From the NCBI GenBank assembly GCA_047967505.1, contig CM106538.1: a DNA stretch of 64,000 nucleotides; one strand, written 5' to 3'. Of this stretch, positions 11,596-23,627 are shown piece after piece (positions within the stretch are counted from its first letter, which is position 1; each line of letters opens with the position of its first letter). The stretch is from Dipteris shenzhenensis (lineage: Eukaryota; Polypodiophyta; Polypodiopsida; Gleicheniales). The translations under genes were made by a program, and so were the position numbers. Below the pieces are notes generated by a model. It made no database searches. It saw nothing but the letters and a program-made list of their open reading frames with translations, and was not told the origin of the DNA.

Positions 11596-12717
11596 GGCAT
11601 GTGCACACTTTCTGAGCAAAAACCTACGAGCAGAAAAGTCCGAGCGATAATTTTTGACACCAACCATGCTTGTATATTTCTCAAAGGAATATACAATTCT
11701 TTCTTAATTTCTCATTTATGGAACCATATACTTACTTATGTTTCATTATAACCCTCCTTTTAGAGAACATCTATATATGAACAAATAGTGAACACTTTAG
11801 AAACTCCTATAAATACCTCCCTACCATACTCTCTTTTGAGGATTATGGTAATTAAATCAATTTGAAAGAGTTTCCCTAATCTTTAGCAATCCCATATTTG
11901 AAGCTCTCATATAACAATGTATACCATATTCCTTGGGAAAAAGATATCAGAAACCTCATACTTGAGGCCATTATAATCGATCATAAATTAATCTCTAATA
12001 CATTATCAAATATGGGAAGGCAAGGAACGGATTTTCAAAATATTCCCAATTCTCCAAAGCTAAGTACTTTTAAGGAAATGTGGTCTCTACTGAACTCCTT
12101 CCTACCATAATATGAATTAGGGAGAAGTTGTAATTCTCATATACATCTTGAAATTTTCACTTTTTCTCTTTTCTAACTATAAAAATTATAATTTTAAGCC
12201 TACCTTTTCATAGATCATGAAATTTTGAACATTTTTCCTTTTTACAGCTCCTCAATCTGAGATAAGGAGCAAAAGTTATGACCCCTTCTGCGTAGGCTCT
12301 CCAAGGGTATTTCGCCGGCGAAATAGGGTTGGGGCAAGCTCTTTAAACCATATTCCTATGGAAAAATACACTTAGAGGGTCTATTAAAAAAGTGTTATAT
12401 TATTTTCTTAGGTCATCCTGAGGAACTGTAAAGAGGATATTTGCTCAAAATTTCATGATCCAACCAATGGTGAAAGGAAAAGAAGGATTTTTGAAAGTGA
12501 TAAAATAAGTCACCACTTGGACATTATATATGTATATTATATAAAGGTATATTTATATCTATATCTATTTATCAGTATTTCATATTTACTTACATATTCC
12601 TTGAAATAATTTGGATTTTTTTGCTCCCCAAAAATGACTTGAGCCTATATATTTTGACCCCTCCTACCTTTTGTCCGCTCGTCGCTCTAAGGTTTTTGCT
12701 CGGAAAATGCAAACCCC
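11596..12717. mobile_element. Candidate non-autonomous Mutator-like element
   Basis: The left end GGCATGTGCACACTTTC and the reverse complement of the right end GGGGTTTGCATTTTC run into a shared YGAGCAAAAACCT, giving imperfect terminal inverted repeats of about 30 bp. CCTTTGATG flanks both sides (11587-11595 and 12718-12726), a 9-bp duplication of the size typical of Mutator-like elements. The 1.1-kb interior is AT-rich with no transposase; a 70-codon frame at 11898-12110 is unrecognised. A perfect 16-bp palindrome ATTTCGCCGGCGAAAT lies near 12308. The weak point is that the flanks belong to a diverged tandem field, which could supply direct repeats by chance. Confidence 0.45.
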
Positions 12718-12726
12718 CCTTTGATG

Positions 12727-13343
12727 GTATCCCTTAGGTCTACCCCTTTGTCTAATGGCTAGGAGTGCTCTACCTCAAATTTGAATGTATCCCTTAGATT
12801 GAAGATTAGATCAAGGGCTAGGAGTGAAGATCATGGGTCCAAACTCAAGGTTAAAGGTCTTAATACCCTTAAATGCTTTTGTCAACTTCAACATGGCATT
12901 GTCTTGCACCTTAGAGCACTCCCATTGGTACACCTCAAATTGCTCTCTAATACCTTGAACTTACGAAAACACTAATTGGAGGCCTTTTGGAGACCCCATT
13001 TCTCCCCTAATGTTCATCTTCCTATCATATTTCTTAAAAACTGATTTGAGGGAAGTCCCCATCAGGTGCATAGCAACTACGATTGACTGAGATGAAAATT
13101 TGGATTTTCCATGCTTACAATTCTTCAAGTTAATCATCATGCTCTTGGAGATTGCCTTTGAGAAAGAGAAAGCATGTCTACTCAATTGCCAAAACTCTTG
13201 AACATGCCAAAACTTTGCTATTCCTCTTGTATCATGAAAGTACTACCTTGTCTATTTCAACACATCCTGAACATCTTTATTAGAATTGACTCCGGTCAAA
13301 GAATGGTGAAGTTGGTTAACCAAGAATAAGTTTTATTGTTTTT
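12727..13343. other. Gene-free stretch
   Basis: Related at its left end to the repeat field left of 11587. No coding domain seen on either strand. Confidence 0.5.
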
Positions 13344-13830
13344 ACTGTTGTGTGCTACAAGTGCCACCAGAAGGGTCATTATCGCACAGAATGTCCCAAT
13401 ATTCCAAGGGTGAACCTTCTAAGTGAATCAAGCACTGAGGATTCTGATGTAGAGATACTTGACCTCGGGAAAAGAAGTCGTACCACCTCGGACCCCTCTC
13501 CAAACTGTGGACTGGGCTGCCCCAGGAAGGAGGTGTCCTTCTCAGAGCCCTCACATGCTGAGATGGCAAACCCACCAACAGAGAAGACTAAAAGATCTCG
13601 TAGGAGTAAGTGGTCGCCCTCGAATTTTCCCATCGGCTCAAGGCAAGAGGACTATTCGGTCGTTCAAGACCTTGCTCATTGATCTTTGAGCATCACGCTC
13701 CCTCAACTAATAGCATTAAGCCCTAAGGTGAGATGTGAGCTGCAGCAAGGACTCTCAACAAGGAGGAGCAAGAAAAAGGGAAAGGTACGAGAGGTCTCTT
13801 CTATCTTTGAAGAAATTGATCACCCTGGGG
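13344..13830 (+). pseudogene. Gypsy gag nucleocapsid and gag-protease linker fragment
   Basis: CYKCHQKGHYRTEC is a canonical C-x2-C-x4-H-x4-C zinc knuckle at the start of the fragment. An acidic segment (SSTEDSDVEILD) and a basic segment follow. After one stop near 13681 the same frame continues as LPQLIALSPKVRCELQQGLS, a linker style found between gag and protease in plant Gypsy polyproteins. The fragment has no start, capsid or protease, and abuts an oppositely oriented integrase piece at about 13827-13832. Confidence 0.75.
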
Positions 13831-14769
13831 TAGTATGACGTCAAATTTCTATTTATGATCATGAATTCACTAGCCAGGATCGCTATAGTTTCATTGAGGA
13901 AATGAGCTCCTCAGTCATTGACCAATTCTAAGGGACACCCGAGCCATGTGATGACTTGCTCGTATTAAAACTTAGTGGTGGATCATGCATTGACTTTTCT
14001 TGTGGCTCTCCCTTCCACCCATTTGGTGAAATAATATGTGGCCAAGATAATGTTTCTAGCCCTTGTTCCTTTACTAGTCATTGGGTTTATCGGTCCAATA
14101 AAGTCTATGCCCCATTTCTCAAAGGGTGCATGTTCTCTTGGAGGGCGATTGGATTGATTTCTAATGCCCACCATCTCAAGCTGAAGATCATTTAGGGCCT
14201 TGGCTAGGTCATTGACTCGGGGTTCCTTAGCAGGAGGGGTCGAGGGAGTAGGAAGGATGGGGGCTCATGGGCGAGGCTGGGGAAATCTTCTAGGTGGAGG
14301 TTGAGCATATACTCCTTGTTGAGGGTAAGCATCTAAGGGAGGACCAATATTTGAGGTGGAGGCAGTGGATACATCCCTGATGAGGGGTGGGGGTATGCCC
14401 CTAAGTTAGACCCCCCAGGTGGTTGTTGCAAGAATTGAGAGGCTTGCGGAGGGACAATTGTCTTCTTTGAAGCGGGGTCAGACTGAACTTTATCAAACTT
14501 TTGAGCAATCTCATGTGCTAGGACCATAGTTTCTAGATTCTCCCATTTAAGCTTGAGGTGGAATTCGTCACTTGCTCCTGCTACAAGGTAACCCAGCACA
14601 TGCTAAGTCATTCCAGCTCGAAATTCAGCATTGTCCTCCTGCATGGCAATTAAACGGGTCAGGAGCACGGCCGCTCGATCCACATATCGATGCGCCGTCT
14701 CACCTTCTGATTGCTTCAAGTTTGCCACCTGTAGGTACACATTCTCTAGCTCCTCTTCTTTGTCGAAAT
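13827..14769 (-). pseudogene. Gypsy E-family fragment: gag fused to integrase by internal deletion
   Basis: In transcription order the fragment reads capsid sequence (about 14765-14590, with YLQVANLKQSEGETAHRYVD, typical of Retrotrans_gag), then GYLVAGASDEFHLKLKWENL, a Pro/Gln-rich stretch and DLAKALNDLQLEMVGIRNQS (about 14210-14160). It passes directly into HAPFEKWGIDFIGPINP and YFTKWVEGRA, the start of the integrase core. Nucleocapsid, protease, RT and RNase H are therefore deleted. The segment 13830-13990 is clearly related to 3555-3700 of element E. The 5' end is cut off by the CT array at 14770, and scattered stops are present. Confidence 0.8.
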
Positions 14770-14782
14770 CTTCTCTCTCCCT

Positions 14783-14817
<35 letters not shown>

Positions 14818-15102
14818 TTCTGTCATCTATCTTATATGAATATACTATATTATCTATTTAATATAATATAGTCTATACTATATTATAATAATATGGTATA
14901 ATATAATTAAATATAATATTCTCTCTCTCTCTCTCTCTCTACTTCTCTCTCACTCTTGCTCTCTACTTCTCTCTCCCTCCCACTCTCTCTCTTTCTCTCT
15001 ATCTGTTCCTCTCTCTCTCTCTCTCACTCTCTCTCTCCCTCCCTCCCTCTGTCTCTCTCTCTCTACTTCTCTCTCCCTCCTACTCTCTACTTCTCTCTCC
15101 CT

Positions 15103-15137
<35 letters not shown>

Positions 15138-15237
15138 CTCTCATCTATCTTATATGAATATACTATATTATCTATTTTATATAATGTAGTCTATACTATA
15201 TTATAATATGTATGGTATAATATAATATAATATAAAA

Positions 15238-15278
<41 letters not shown>

Positions 15279-15305
15279 GCTCTTGCCCTCATTTGTCTCT
15301 TTCAC

Positions 15306-15336
<31 letters not shown>

Positions 15337-15424
15337 ATCTGTTCCTCTCTCTCTCTCTCTCCCTCCCTCCCCCTTTCTCTCTCTCTACTTCTCTCTTACT
15401 ACTGCTCTCTACTTCTCTCTCCCT

Positions 15425-15460
<36 letters not shown>

Positions 15461-15508
15461 CACTCGCTCACTCTGTCTCTCTCTCCTGCCCCCCCTCTCT
15501 CTCTCTTC

Positions 15509-15554
<46 letters not shown>

Positions 15555-15847
15555 CGCTCTCTACTTCTCTCTCACTCCTCTCTACTTCTCTCTCTCCTGC
15601 TCTCTTCTCTCTCTCTCTCTCTCTCTCTCCCCCTCTCTCTCTTATATTTCTCTCCCCCTCTCTCTCATCTATCATATATAAAATATCGTATATTCTATAG
15701 TTTATATAATATAGTCTATACTATATTATATTATATATCATAATATGTATGAAATAATATAATATTATGTTATATTCTCTCTCTCTCTCTCTCTCTCCTT
15801 CCTCCCCCGCTCTCTCTCTCTCTCTCTATCTCTCTCTGTATTTCCCT

Positions 15848-15898
<51 letters not shown>

Positions 15899-15950
15899 CC
15901 TTGCTCTCTCTCTCTGTGTCTCTCTCTCTCCCTCCTTTCAATCTCTCCCT

Positions 15951-15981
<31 letters not shown>

Positions 15982-16241
15982 CCTCTCTCATCTATCTTAT
16001 ATAAAATATAGTCTATTCTATAGTCTATATACTATAGTCTATACTATATTATAATATTTAGATATAATATTATATTCTCTCTCTCTATGGACTCTCTGTG
16101 TCTCTCTCTCTCTCATCTATCTCTTTCTCTCTCTCTCCTTCCTCTCTCTATCTCTCTCTCTCTCAAATATCTCTCTCCATCTCTCTTTGTCTCTCTGTCT
16201 CTGTCTCTCTCTCTCTCTCAATCTCTCCCTTTCTCTATCTC

Positions 16242-16283
<42 letters not shown>

Positions 16284-16331
16284 CCTCTCTCTCTCTCTCT
16301 CCCCTTCTATCTGTCTCTCTCTCTCTCCCCT

Positions 16332-16364
<33 letters not shown>

Positions 16365-16653
16365 TCCCTCCCTCTCTCTCATCTATCTTATATGAATATA
16401 CTATATTATCTATTTTATATAATGTAGTCTATACTATATTATAATATGCATGGTATAATATAATATAATATTCTCTCTCTCTCTCTCTTGCTCTCATTTG
16501 TCTCTTTCACCCTCTCTCTCTGTCTCTGTCTCTCTATCTATCTATCTGTTCCTCTCTCCCTCCCTCTCTCTCTCTCTCCCTCCCTCCCTGCCTCTCTCTC
16601 TCTCTCTCTCTCTCTACTTCTCTCTCACTCCTGCTCTCTACTTCTCTCTCCCT

Positions 16654-16698
<45 letters not shown>

Positions 16699-16897
16699 CC
16701 TCTCTCTCATCTATCTTATATGAATATACTATATCATCTATTTTATATAACATAGTCTATACTATATTATAATATATATGGTATAATATCATTAGATATA
16801 ATATTCTCTCTCTCTCTCTCTCTCTCCCCCTCCCTCCCTCTCTCTATCTCTCTCTCTCTACTTCTCTCTCACTTCTGCTCTCTACTTCTCTCTCCCT

Positions 16898-16943
<46 letters not shown>

Positions 16944-17009
16944 CTCTCTATCTGTTCCTCTCTCTCTCTCTCCCTCCCCTCCCTCTCTCTCTCTATGTCT
17001 CTCTCACTC

Positions 17010-17051
<42 letters not shown>

Positions 17052-17405
17052 CTCTCATCTATCTTATATGAATATACTATATTATCTATTTTATATAATA
17101 TAGTCTATACTATATTATAATATGTATGGTATAATATAATATAATATAAAATTCTATCTGTCTCTCTGTCTCTCTATCTCTCTCTCTCGCTCTCGCCCTC
17201 ATTTGTCTCTTTCACCCTCTCTCTCTCTCTATCTGTTTCTCTCTCTCTCTCTCTCTCTCTGTCTCTCCCTCCCTCCCTCCCTCCCTCTCTCTCTCTCTCT
17301 CTCTATCTGTTCCTCTCTCTCTCTCTCTCTCTTTCCCCCCCTCCCTCCCTCCCTCTCTCTCTCTCTCTCTACTCTCTCACTCCTGCTCTCTACTTCTCTC
17401 TCCCT

Positions 17406-17446
<41 letters not shown>

Positions 17447-17876
17447 TCTCTCATCTATCTTATTTGAATATACTATATTATCGATTTTATATAATATCGT
17501 CTATACTATATTATAATATATATGGTATAATATAATTAAATATAATATTCTCTCTCTCTCTCTCTCTCCCTCTCATTTGTCTCTTTCACCCTCTCTCTCT
17601 CTCTCTATCTATTCCTCTCTCTCTCTCTCTCTCTCTCCCTCCCTCCCTCCCTCTCTCTATCCCTCTCTCTATCCCTCACAAACATAAACGTCACCTGGAA
17701 TTTGACACTGGTTCTTGCTGAGGCTCTTGAAATTTGGAGAAGCAATCCTCTAAGATTTTGGAACTAGAAGGTAGAGTGGTCGTCTCTCACTCTTGCTCTC
17801 TACTTCTCTCTCCCTCCCACTCTCTCTTCTCTCTCTCTCTCTATCTGTTCCTCTCTCTCTTTCTCTCTCTCCTTCC

Positions 17877-17911
<35 letters not shown>

Positions 17912-17945
17912 CTCTCTCACTCCTGCTCTCTACTTCTCTCTCCCT

Positions 17946-17988
<43 letters not shown>

Positions 17989-18079
17989 ATCTATCTTATA
18001 TGAATATACTATATTATCTATTTTATATAATATAGTCTATACTATATTATAACATGTATGGTATAATATAATATAATAT

Positions 18080-18114
<35 letters not shown>

Positions 18115-18181
18115 CCTACCTCCCTCCCTCTCTCTCTCTCTCTACTTCTCTCTCACTCTTGCTCTCTACTTCTCTCTCCCT

Positions 18182-18227
<46 letters not shown>

Positions 18228-18271
18228 TGCTTTGCCTCTCTCTCCTGCCCCCTCTCTCTCTCTCTCTTTTC

Positions 18272-18314
<43 letters not shown>

Positions 18315-18388
18315 CCCCTCTCTCTCTCTCTCTCTCCTGCTCTCTACTTCTCTCCCACTCCTCTCTACTTCTCTCTCTCCTGCTGTCT

Positions 18389-18426
<38 letters not shown>

Positions 18427-18589
18427 ATATTTCTCTCCCCCTCTCTCTCATCTATCTTATATAAAATATCATATATTCTATAGTTTATATAATATAGTCT
18501 ATACTATATTATATTATATATCATAATATGTATGAAATAATATATATTATGTTATTTTCTCTCTCTCTCTCTCTCTCTCTCTCCTTCCT

Positions 18590-18670
<81 letters not shown>

Positions 18671-18689
18671 CCTCTCTCTCCCTCCCTCG

Positions 18690-18750
<61 letters not shown>

Positions 18751-18770
18751 CTTTCAATCTCTCCCTCCCT

Positions 18771-18818
<48 letters not shown>

Positions 18819-19054
18819 TATCTTATATAAAATGTAGTCTATTCTATAGTTTATATACTATAGTCCATACTATATTATAATATTTAGATATAATATAATA
18901 TAATATTATATTCTCTCTCTATCTCTCTCTCTCTTTCATCTATCTATTTCTCTCTCTCTCCCTCCTATCTCTCTCTCTCTCTCTCTCCCAAATATCTCTC
19001 TCCCTCGCCCCACCCTCTCTCTCTCTCTCTCTCTCTCTTTGGACTCTCTTTGTT

Positions 19055-19102
<48 letters not shown>

Positions 19103-19122
19103 ATCTCTCTCCCTCGCCCCCC

Positions 19123-19163
<41 letters not shown>

Positions 19164-19191
19164 TCTCCCTCTCTCTCCCCCTTTCTCTATG

Positions 19192-19249
<58 letters not shown>

Positions 19250-19280
19250 CCTTTCTATCTCTCTCTCTCTCTCCCATATT

Positions 19281-19321
<41 letters not shown>

Positions 19322-19322
19322 G

Positions 19323-19353
<31 letters not shown>

Positions 19354-19365
19354 GGACTCTTTGTG

Positions 19366-19414
<49 letters not shown>
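14770..19414. repeat. Composite satellite: CT tracts alternating with AT-rich modules
   Basis: About 4.6 kb of (CT)n with CCCT variants is interrupted by some eleven AT-rich modules of 80-110 bp that share TATAGTCTATACTATATTATAA. They start near 14826, 15148, 15664, 15988, 16381, 16707, 17061, 17452, 17990, 18451 and 18817. Spacing is 322-538 bp. At least three module types exist; those at 15664/15988 pair with those at 18451/18817, indicating a duplication of about 2.8 kb inside the array. TCTCTTTCACCCTCTC recurs near 15297, 16500, 17205 and 17580. All Ser/Leu- or Arg/Glu-repeat frames here are artefacts. Left neighbour is Gypsy gag, right neighbour Copia integrase. Confidence 0.95.
17683..17783. 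other. Unique 100-bp island inside the CT array
   Basis: Non-repetitive sequence (from CACAAACATAAACGTCACC onward) interrupts the array. On the minus strand it reads briefly as EDCFSKFQEPQQEPVSNS, compatible with a gag scrap, but it is too short to classify. Confidence 0.4.
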
Positions 19415-19417
<3 letters not shown>

Positions 19418-20530
19418 CAACCATGATGCATTTGTGTACTTCGCGTCCAATTTCCTGTGATGATCATCATGTATGTGAGCATATGCTATGCAACCAAATA
19501 TGCGAAGATGCCCAATGTGTGGCTTGTGTCCAGTGAATGCTTCATAAGGAGTCATACCCTGTATCAGTTCGGTAGGAAGCCGATTAAGCAAATAGTTTGC
19601 AGTGGCTATTGCTTCTGCCCAATACTGATTCGGAATTGCTCTAGGACTGTCTGCTAAAGTCACATTCTTCCTTTCAACTCTTGCATTCTGCTAAGGAGTA
19701 TCTGCACATGTGAATTGTCTTCGTATGCTGTGATTTCTTGAATGCTGAAGACATGTATTCACCTCCTCTATCTGATCTCATGACCTTGATCTTTCTACAT
19801 GTTTGGTTTTCTACCATGGCTTTGAATTCTTGAAATCTGGAAAACACTTCAGATTTCTCTTTCAGAAAGGCGACCCAACAATATCTATTGTAGTCATCAA
19901 TGAAATTCAAGTTATAAAGTGAACCATTGATGCTGCGGGTCTGGGCATAACCCCATACATCTGTATGTATAAAATTAAGAATACCTCGTGCACGAGAGGC
20001 ACTTATGACAAAGTTGGTTCACTTTTGTTTGCCGAAGCAGCATGCTTCACAAACTTTTCCAAGAAATTGTAGCTTCGGAATCCCAATTGCCATATTCTGA
20101 TTCCTGAGATCTTTGAAGTTGACATGACCATATCTCTGGTGCCATTTTGCAGATAGTGGCATTTGTTGCGGTTAACCTGACATGGCATGCTTATCTGGTA
20201 TTGTAGCTAGCATTCTGTATAAGTGTCCTTCCTTGATACCTTTTGCTACTAGCTGACATCTTTTGGATTTGTCTCTGATAGTGCATTCATCGCCATTGAA
20301 GATGACTTTGTAATCGTGTTCTGTCATTTGACCTACTGACAAGAGGTTCTTACTGAGCTTCGGAATATAGAGCACATCTTTCACTAATCCTTTTGTACCA
20401 GTGAAATTGTTCATAGGGATAACACCTATCCCTTGAACTGGATTCGGTGTATTGTCTGCTGTGTAGATGACTTTTTTTTGACCTTCTAATGGCTTCATTT
20501 CTGTGAACCATTCCTGATGATCTTTGGGAT
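19415..20530 (-). pseudogene. Copia-1 integrase and GAG-pre-integrase, copy C
   Basis: Recognisable blocks include NQYWAEAIATANYLLNRLPT, YEAFTGHKPHIGHLRIFGC, KIKVMRSDRGGEYMSSAF (second catalytic Asp), a YNRYCWVAFLKEKSEVF segment, and QMTEHDYKVIFNGDECTI upstream. The catalytic Glu region (PQQN-x-x-x-E) is disrupted, and about 30 bp corresponding to MLSEKHL of copy A is missing. Compared with A, the DRGGEY motif is canonical here where A has DRGDEY. Confidence 0.85.
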
Positions 20531-21102
20531 TGGATGTCTAGGTACACTGTATCAGTCTGATGCAATTCCTTGCTTGCAAGAAACATATTACCATGTTCAT
20601 TTGCAAAATGACTGTGACTTGAATGTCCACCACAATGATTTCGTCTACATTGGGAATTCCCTCGATTACTGCTAGATTGACCGCCTTGGTCGTACTGCTT
20701 CTTGCAGTGATCTCTTTCATAGTGTCCAAACTTGTGACAATAGTTGCACTGAATGTTTGACACATTGGTGGATGCACTCCCTCATCCTTGAAATCTTCCT
20801 CGGTAGGAATGATGTCCTCTTTGTTGATTCTGATGTTGCTGAGGATGATGTTGATGCTGATTCTGATTTTGCTGATGATGTTGTTGCTGATGATTACCAC
20901 TTTTCTGATATGATCTGCCTCTGCCTCTGTCTGAAGATGTGAATGCCTAATCATTAGAATGACCTTTTTGAGCTTGAATAGCTTGAATTCTGAGTTTTTC
21001 ACCAAGTAGAACTAACTAAAGTCCTTCCAGTGTTGGAATTTGCCATTGGATGGCAATACTCTGGGCTAGATTCTCGTATCCCTCTCCTAGTCCATTCAAA
21101 AT
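20531..21102 (-). pseudogene. Copia-1 gag nucleocapsid, copy C
   Basis: CNYCHKFGHYERD carries the zinc knuckle, with an inserted residue before the last Cys (ERDHC instead of ERDC). Upstream is a Gln/His/Asn-rich segment matching copy A but frameshifted. The protease DSGAS block of A has been lost by a deletion near 20530. Confidence 0.8.
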
Positions 21103-23557
21103 GATGTGCACGATGCCATGAGATAGCCAAATAGGCTTTACAATGGTGGCATGTGTGTGTGAAATCAAGTGCTATCTGCCCACTGAAACAATCTGCAATG
21201 CCTCTATCCTCTCTGAAGTCTGCTCACTGAACTGATGAACGTAAGGTTTCAAGTAATGGAATGATGTGAAACCATATGTGAGCATATGGACTGTCCGAGT
21301 AGGTACTAGTCAGGAATTTTGGGCATGGATTAGATTGGCAACTTGGGGAAATTCAAAGCGTCCCCTCTATGGTGACCTAGTCTACTCTGATCTAGATCTA
21401 TACCAACCGTCGATCGATGAAAGAAGAGCAAATAATTCCTTTTCTTTTGTTCTTTTAAAGTGATGGGTCAAATGTGTTGATGAAGAGGCGAATGTGCGTG
21501 AAGGAAGTGGTTTTGTCGACGAGGCTCAAATGTGAGTGTAACTTGCACCAAAATGTGCATGTGATGTGAAGAGCACATAGAACACGAAAAAACAAGCGAC
21601 TTTCCTTGTTGGAGTGCCCTCAAATTCTTCCTGGATCAAGAGATACGACTTGATCTAGGTGGAGGGGCAAAAGGAGTGCAAATGGTGCTCAATGATGATG
21701 TGTCACTCTGGGTCACATGCAGTGATGATGTGGCACTATGCCTAGCAAGAGGGGTGCTAGTGGAGCCCTGTACTGAGGTGGCAGGAGTGGTCACATGAAG
21801 TGACTGTGGAGCACTGTGTGTGCTTGTAGAGGTCACAGCTGAGGTGGCACTGATGATGATGTCAACAGATGATGTGGCAATGATGATGTGGTAGTTGATG
21901 TGGCACTGATGATGTGGCACAGGTGATGTGGTAGTGATGATGTGGCAATGATGATGTGTCCTTGATGACATGGTAGGTGACATGTCCCTGATGATGTGGC
22001 AGTGTTGACATGGCATTGCTTACGTGGTAGTGGTGATGTGGCACTACTTACGTGGCTATGATGATGTGTCAGATAAGTTGCTGACATCGCAACATGATAT
22101 TGTTTGTTGACATGGCACAAGGATAGTGGTGACACATGGTAGGGAAGATGTGATGACACATGGCATGAGGATAAGATGACGTGGTTCAAGGCGAGGCTAC
22201 TGACATGGCAGACGGAAGAACACGTGGTACCTACAAAAGATGACATGGCTTGACGGAATGCTGACGTGTCCTGATGAAATCTCGGAGATGCCGACGGAAT
22301 CTTCGAGATTTCGTTGTCTTCTCCATTATTGTTGACAAAAATCTTGCAGGCTCATTGAGGAAGGTGCTACTTCGACGTCATCTTCTGTTGCTTATGGCAT
22401 CGTGTGCTGGAGCGGCTTGGCGGCTCAGGAGCCCGTTGGAGTCAAAAGTAGTGCATTGGCCAATGGAGCCAGTAGAGAAGGCATTGGTTGAAGGCCTTGG
22501 TGCTATGGATGACTATGGCAACTATCTAAGGCCTACAGCAGGAGCTTCGCTTCGAGAAGGTAGGCTTGGTCGAGGGCATCCATTAGAGAGTCAGGAGGGA
22601 GTAGTATATGGTGCAAGAGCAACTTGTTGGCGTGTCCCTGTTAGTTATCTTGCGAGGTCGCATTGCAAGTGCTAAGCTTGTTGTTGCAGTTGTCCCTAAA
22701 GGTGATGCTACTCGGTGGTCGACGTTGATGCTGGGTCTCTATTGTAGGCTACCAGTAGCCTCTCGCATTGCCACTTGATGGAGAGATGGATGGCATTGTC
22801 TTTGCAGAGTCGGGTACCAGGAGCTGTGTAGCTGAGGGTGCCTTGGAGGCCATGGAGAGTCAAGCCTTGAGGCTTAGAGCATGTTTCTTGAAGGTGCTGG
22901 CTGTGTGAGTGCTAGGCATTATGTTTGGAGAGGAGGAGGCGATGGAGGTCGCTGTAGCCCGATTGATGGAGTCGTGGTGAGTTGTACATTTGTGAACCTT
23001 GCAAATGGAGTCCCTCATCTGCTAATGGCAGTCGTGAAAGTTGAAGCGTTGGCGCTAGCCGTTGACGTGGCTGGTGTAGAGAAGGTCGTGGATGTCTGTT
23101 GCATCAATGGAGGTTGGAGCCTTCATTTGCAAGGAAGCCGACTGCCTGGTTGAAGCTTGGTGAAGCACTTCAGCCTCTTGTGTGTTGGTCACTATATCAT
23201 TGGAGAATTGCGGCCTTAGTCACCTTGGAGATTTGCATGAACCACTTTAGATAGTGGTTGTAGATGCCCTTGTTAGCCTTTGATAGAAGCTGTCCTTTGA
23301 GCTTAGCAGGAAATCAGCTACTCACAGGCAGAATGTTGGAATTCAAACTCATAAGAGGCCAGCTCTCTCTCTCTCATTTCTCTCAGAAGCAGAACTAGGG
23401 CTCTCTCTCCCTAGAACTAATAGGTCTCTTTGAATGCAAAGAATACTTGTCTCTCACACTCAAAATGAATGAACAACTTCTCTCTCTCTCATGAATGGAA
23501 ATTTTCTTGGAATAGATGGGAGTCTCTCACCGAAAGTGAACTCTCACGGAGAACACT
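21103..23557 (-). other. Copia-1 leader region, copy C
   Basis: Non-coding leader homologous at its ends to those of A and B. It contains a field of TGATGATGTGGCA-type repeats (about 21700-22260) and an imperfect hairpin (about 22277-22318) at the same place as the perfect one in A. 22330-23300 is rich in GTTGGAGC/TTGTAG-like words and does not align base for base with A or B. No F-box fragment is present. Confidence 0.7.
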
Positions 23558-23627
23558 GCTATGCACATATGATCACATGATGGTGCTATGCACACATGAT
23601 CACATGATGTTGAGCATGAACTCTCAA

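Larger units (their letters stand above)
19415..23627 (-). mobile_element. Decayed Copia-1 copy C
   Basis: Collinear with element A: integrase at 19415-19920, GAG-pre-integrase and protease-adjacent sequence to 20530, nucleocapsid and gag to 21102, then a leader (21103-23557) and 70 bp of 5' LTR (23558-23627). RT and RNase H are absent; the element is cut by the CT array exactly inside integrase. Relative to A it lacks most of gag: the reading jumps at about 21102 from TCCATTCA straight to the leader phrase ATGATGTGCACGATGCC, and the conserved PBS and most of the LTR are missing. Many stops and frameshifts; TGACGTGGC sites of A appear here mostly as TGATGTGGC. Confidence 0.9.

Noticed and set aside
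11898-12110. 70-codon frame inside the candidate MULE
   Set aside because: AT-rich, no transposase or host-domain similarity recognised.
14950-19480. Many long open frames of Ser/Leu or Arg/Glu repeats
   Set aside because: Direct translation of (CT)n or (GA)n; no start context, no domain, frames exist in all phases.
21636-22246. Repeated TGATGATGTGGCA as a CRISPR-like or coding repeat
   Set aside because: Spacing is irregular, spacers are also repeats, and the field is shared with the leaders of A and B in a plant retrotransposon.
22274-23153. Plus-strand frames of 90-133 codons
   Set aside because: They lie in the fast-changing Copia-1 leader and have no counterpart in other copies.
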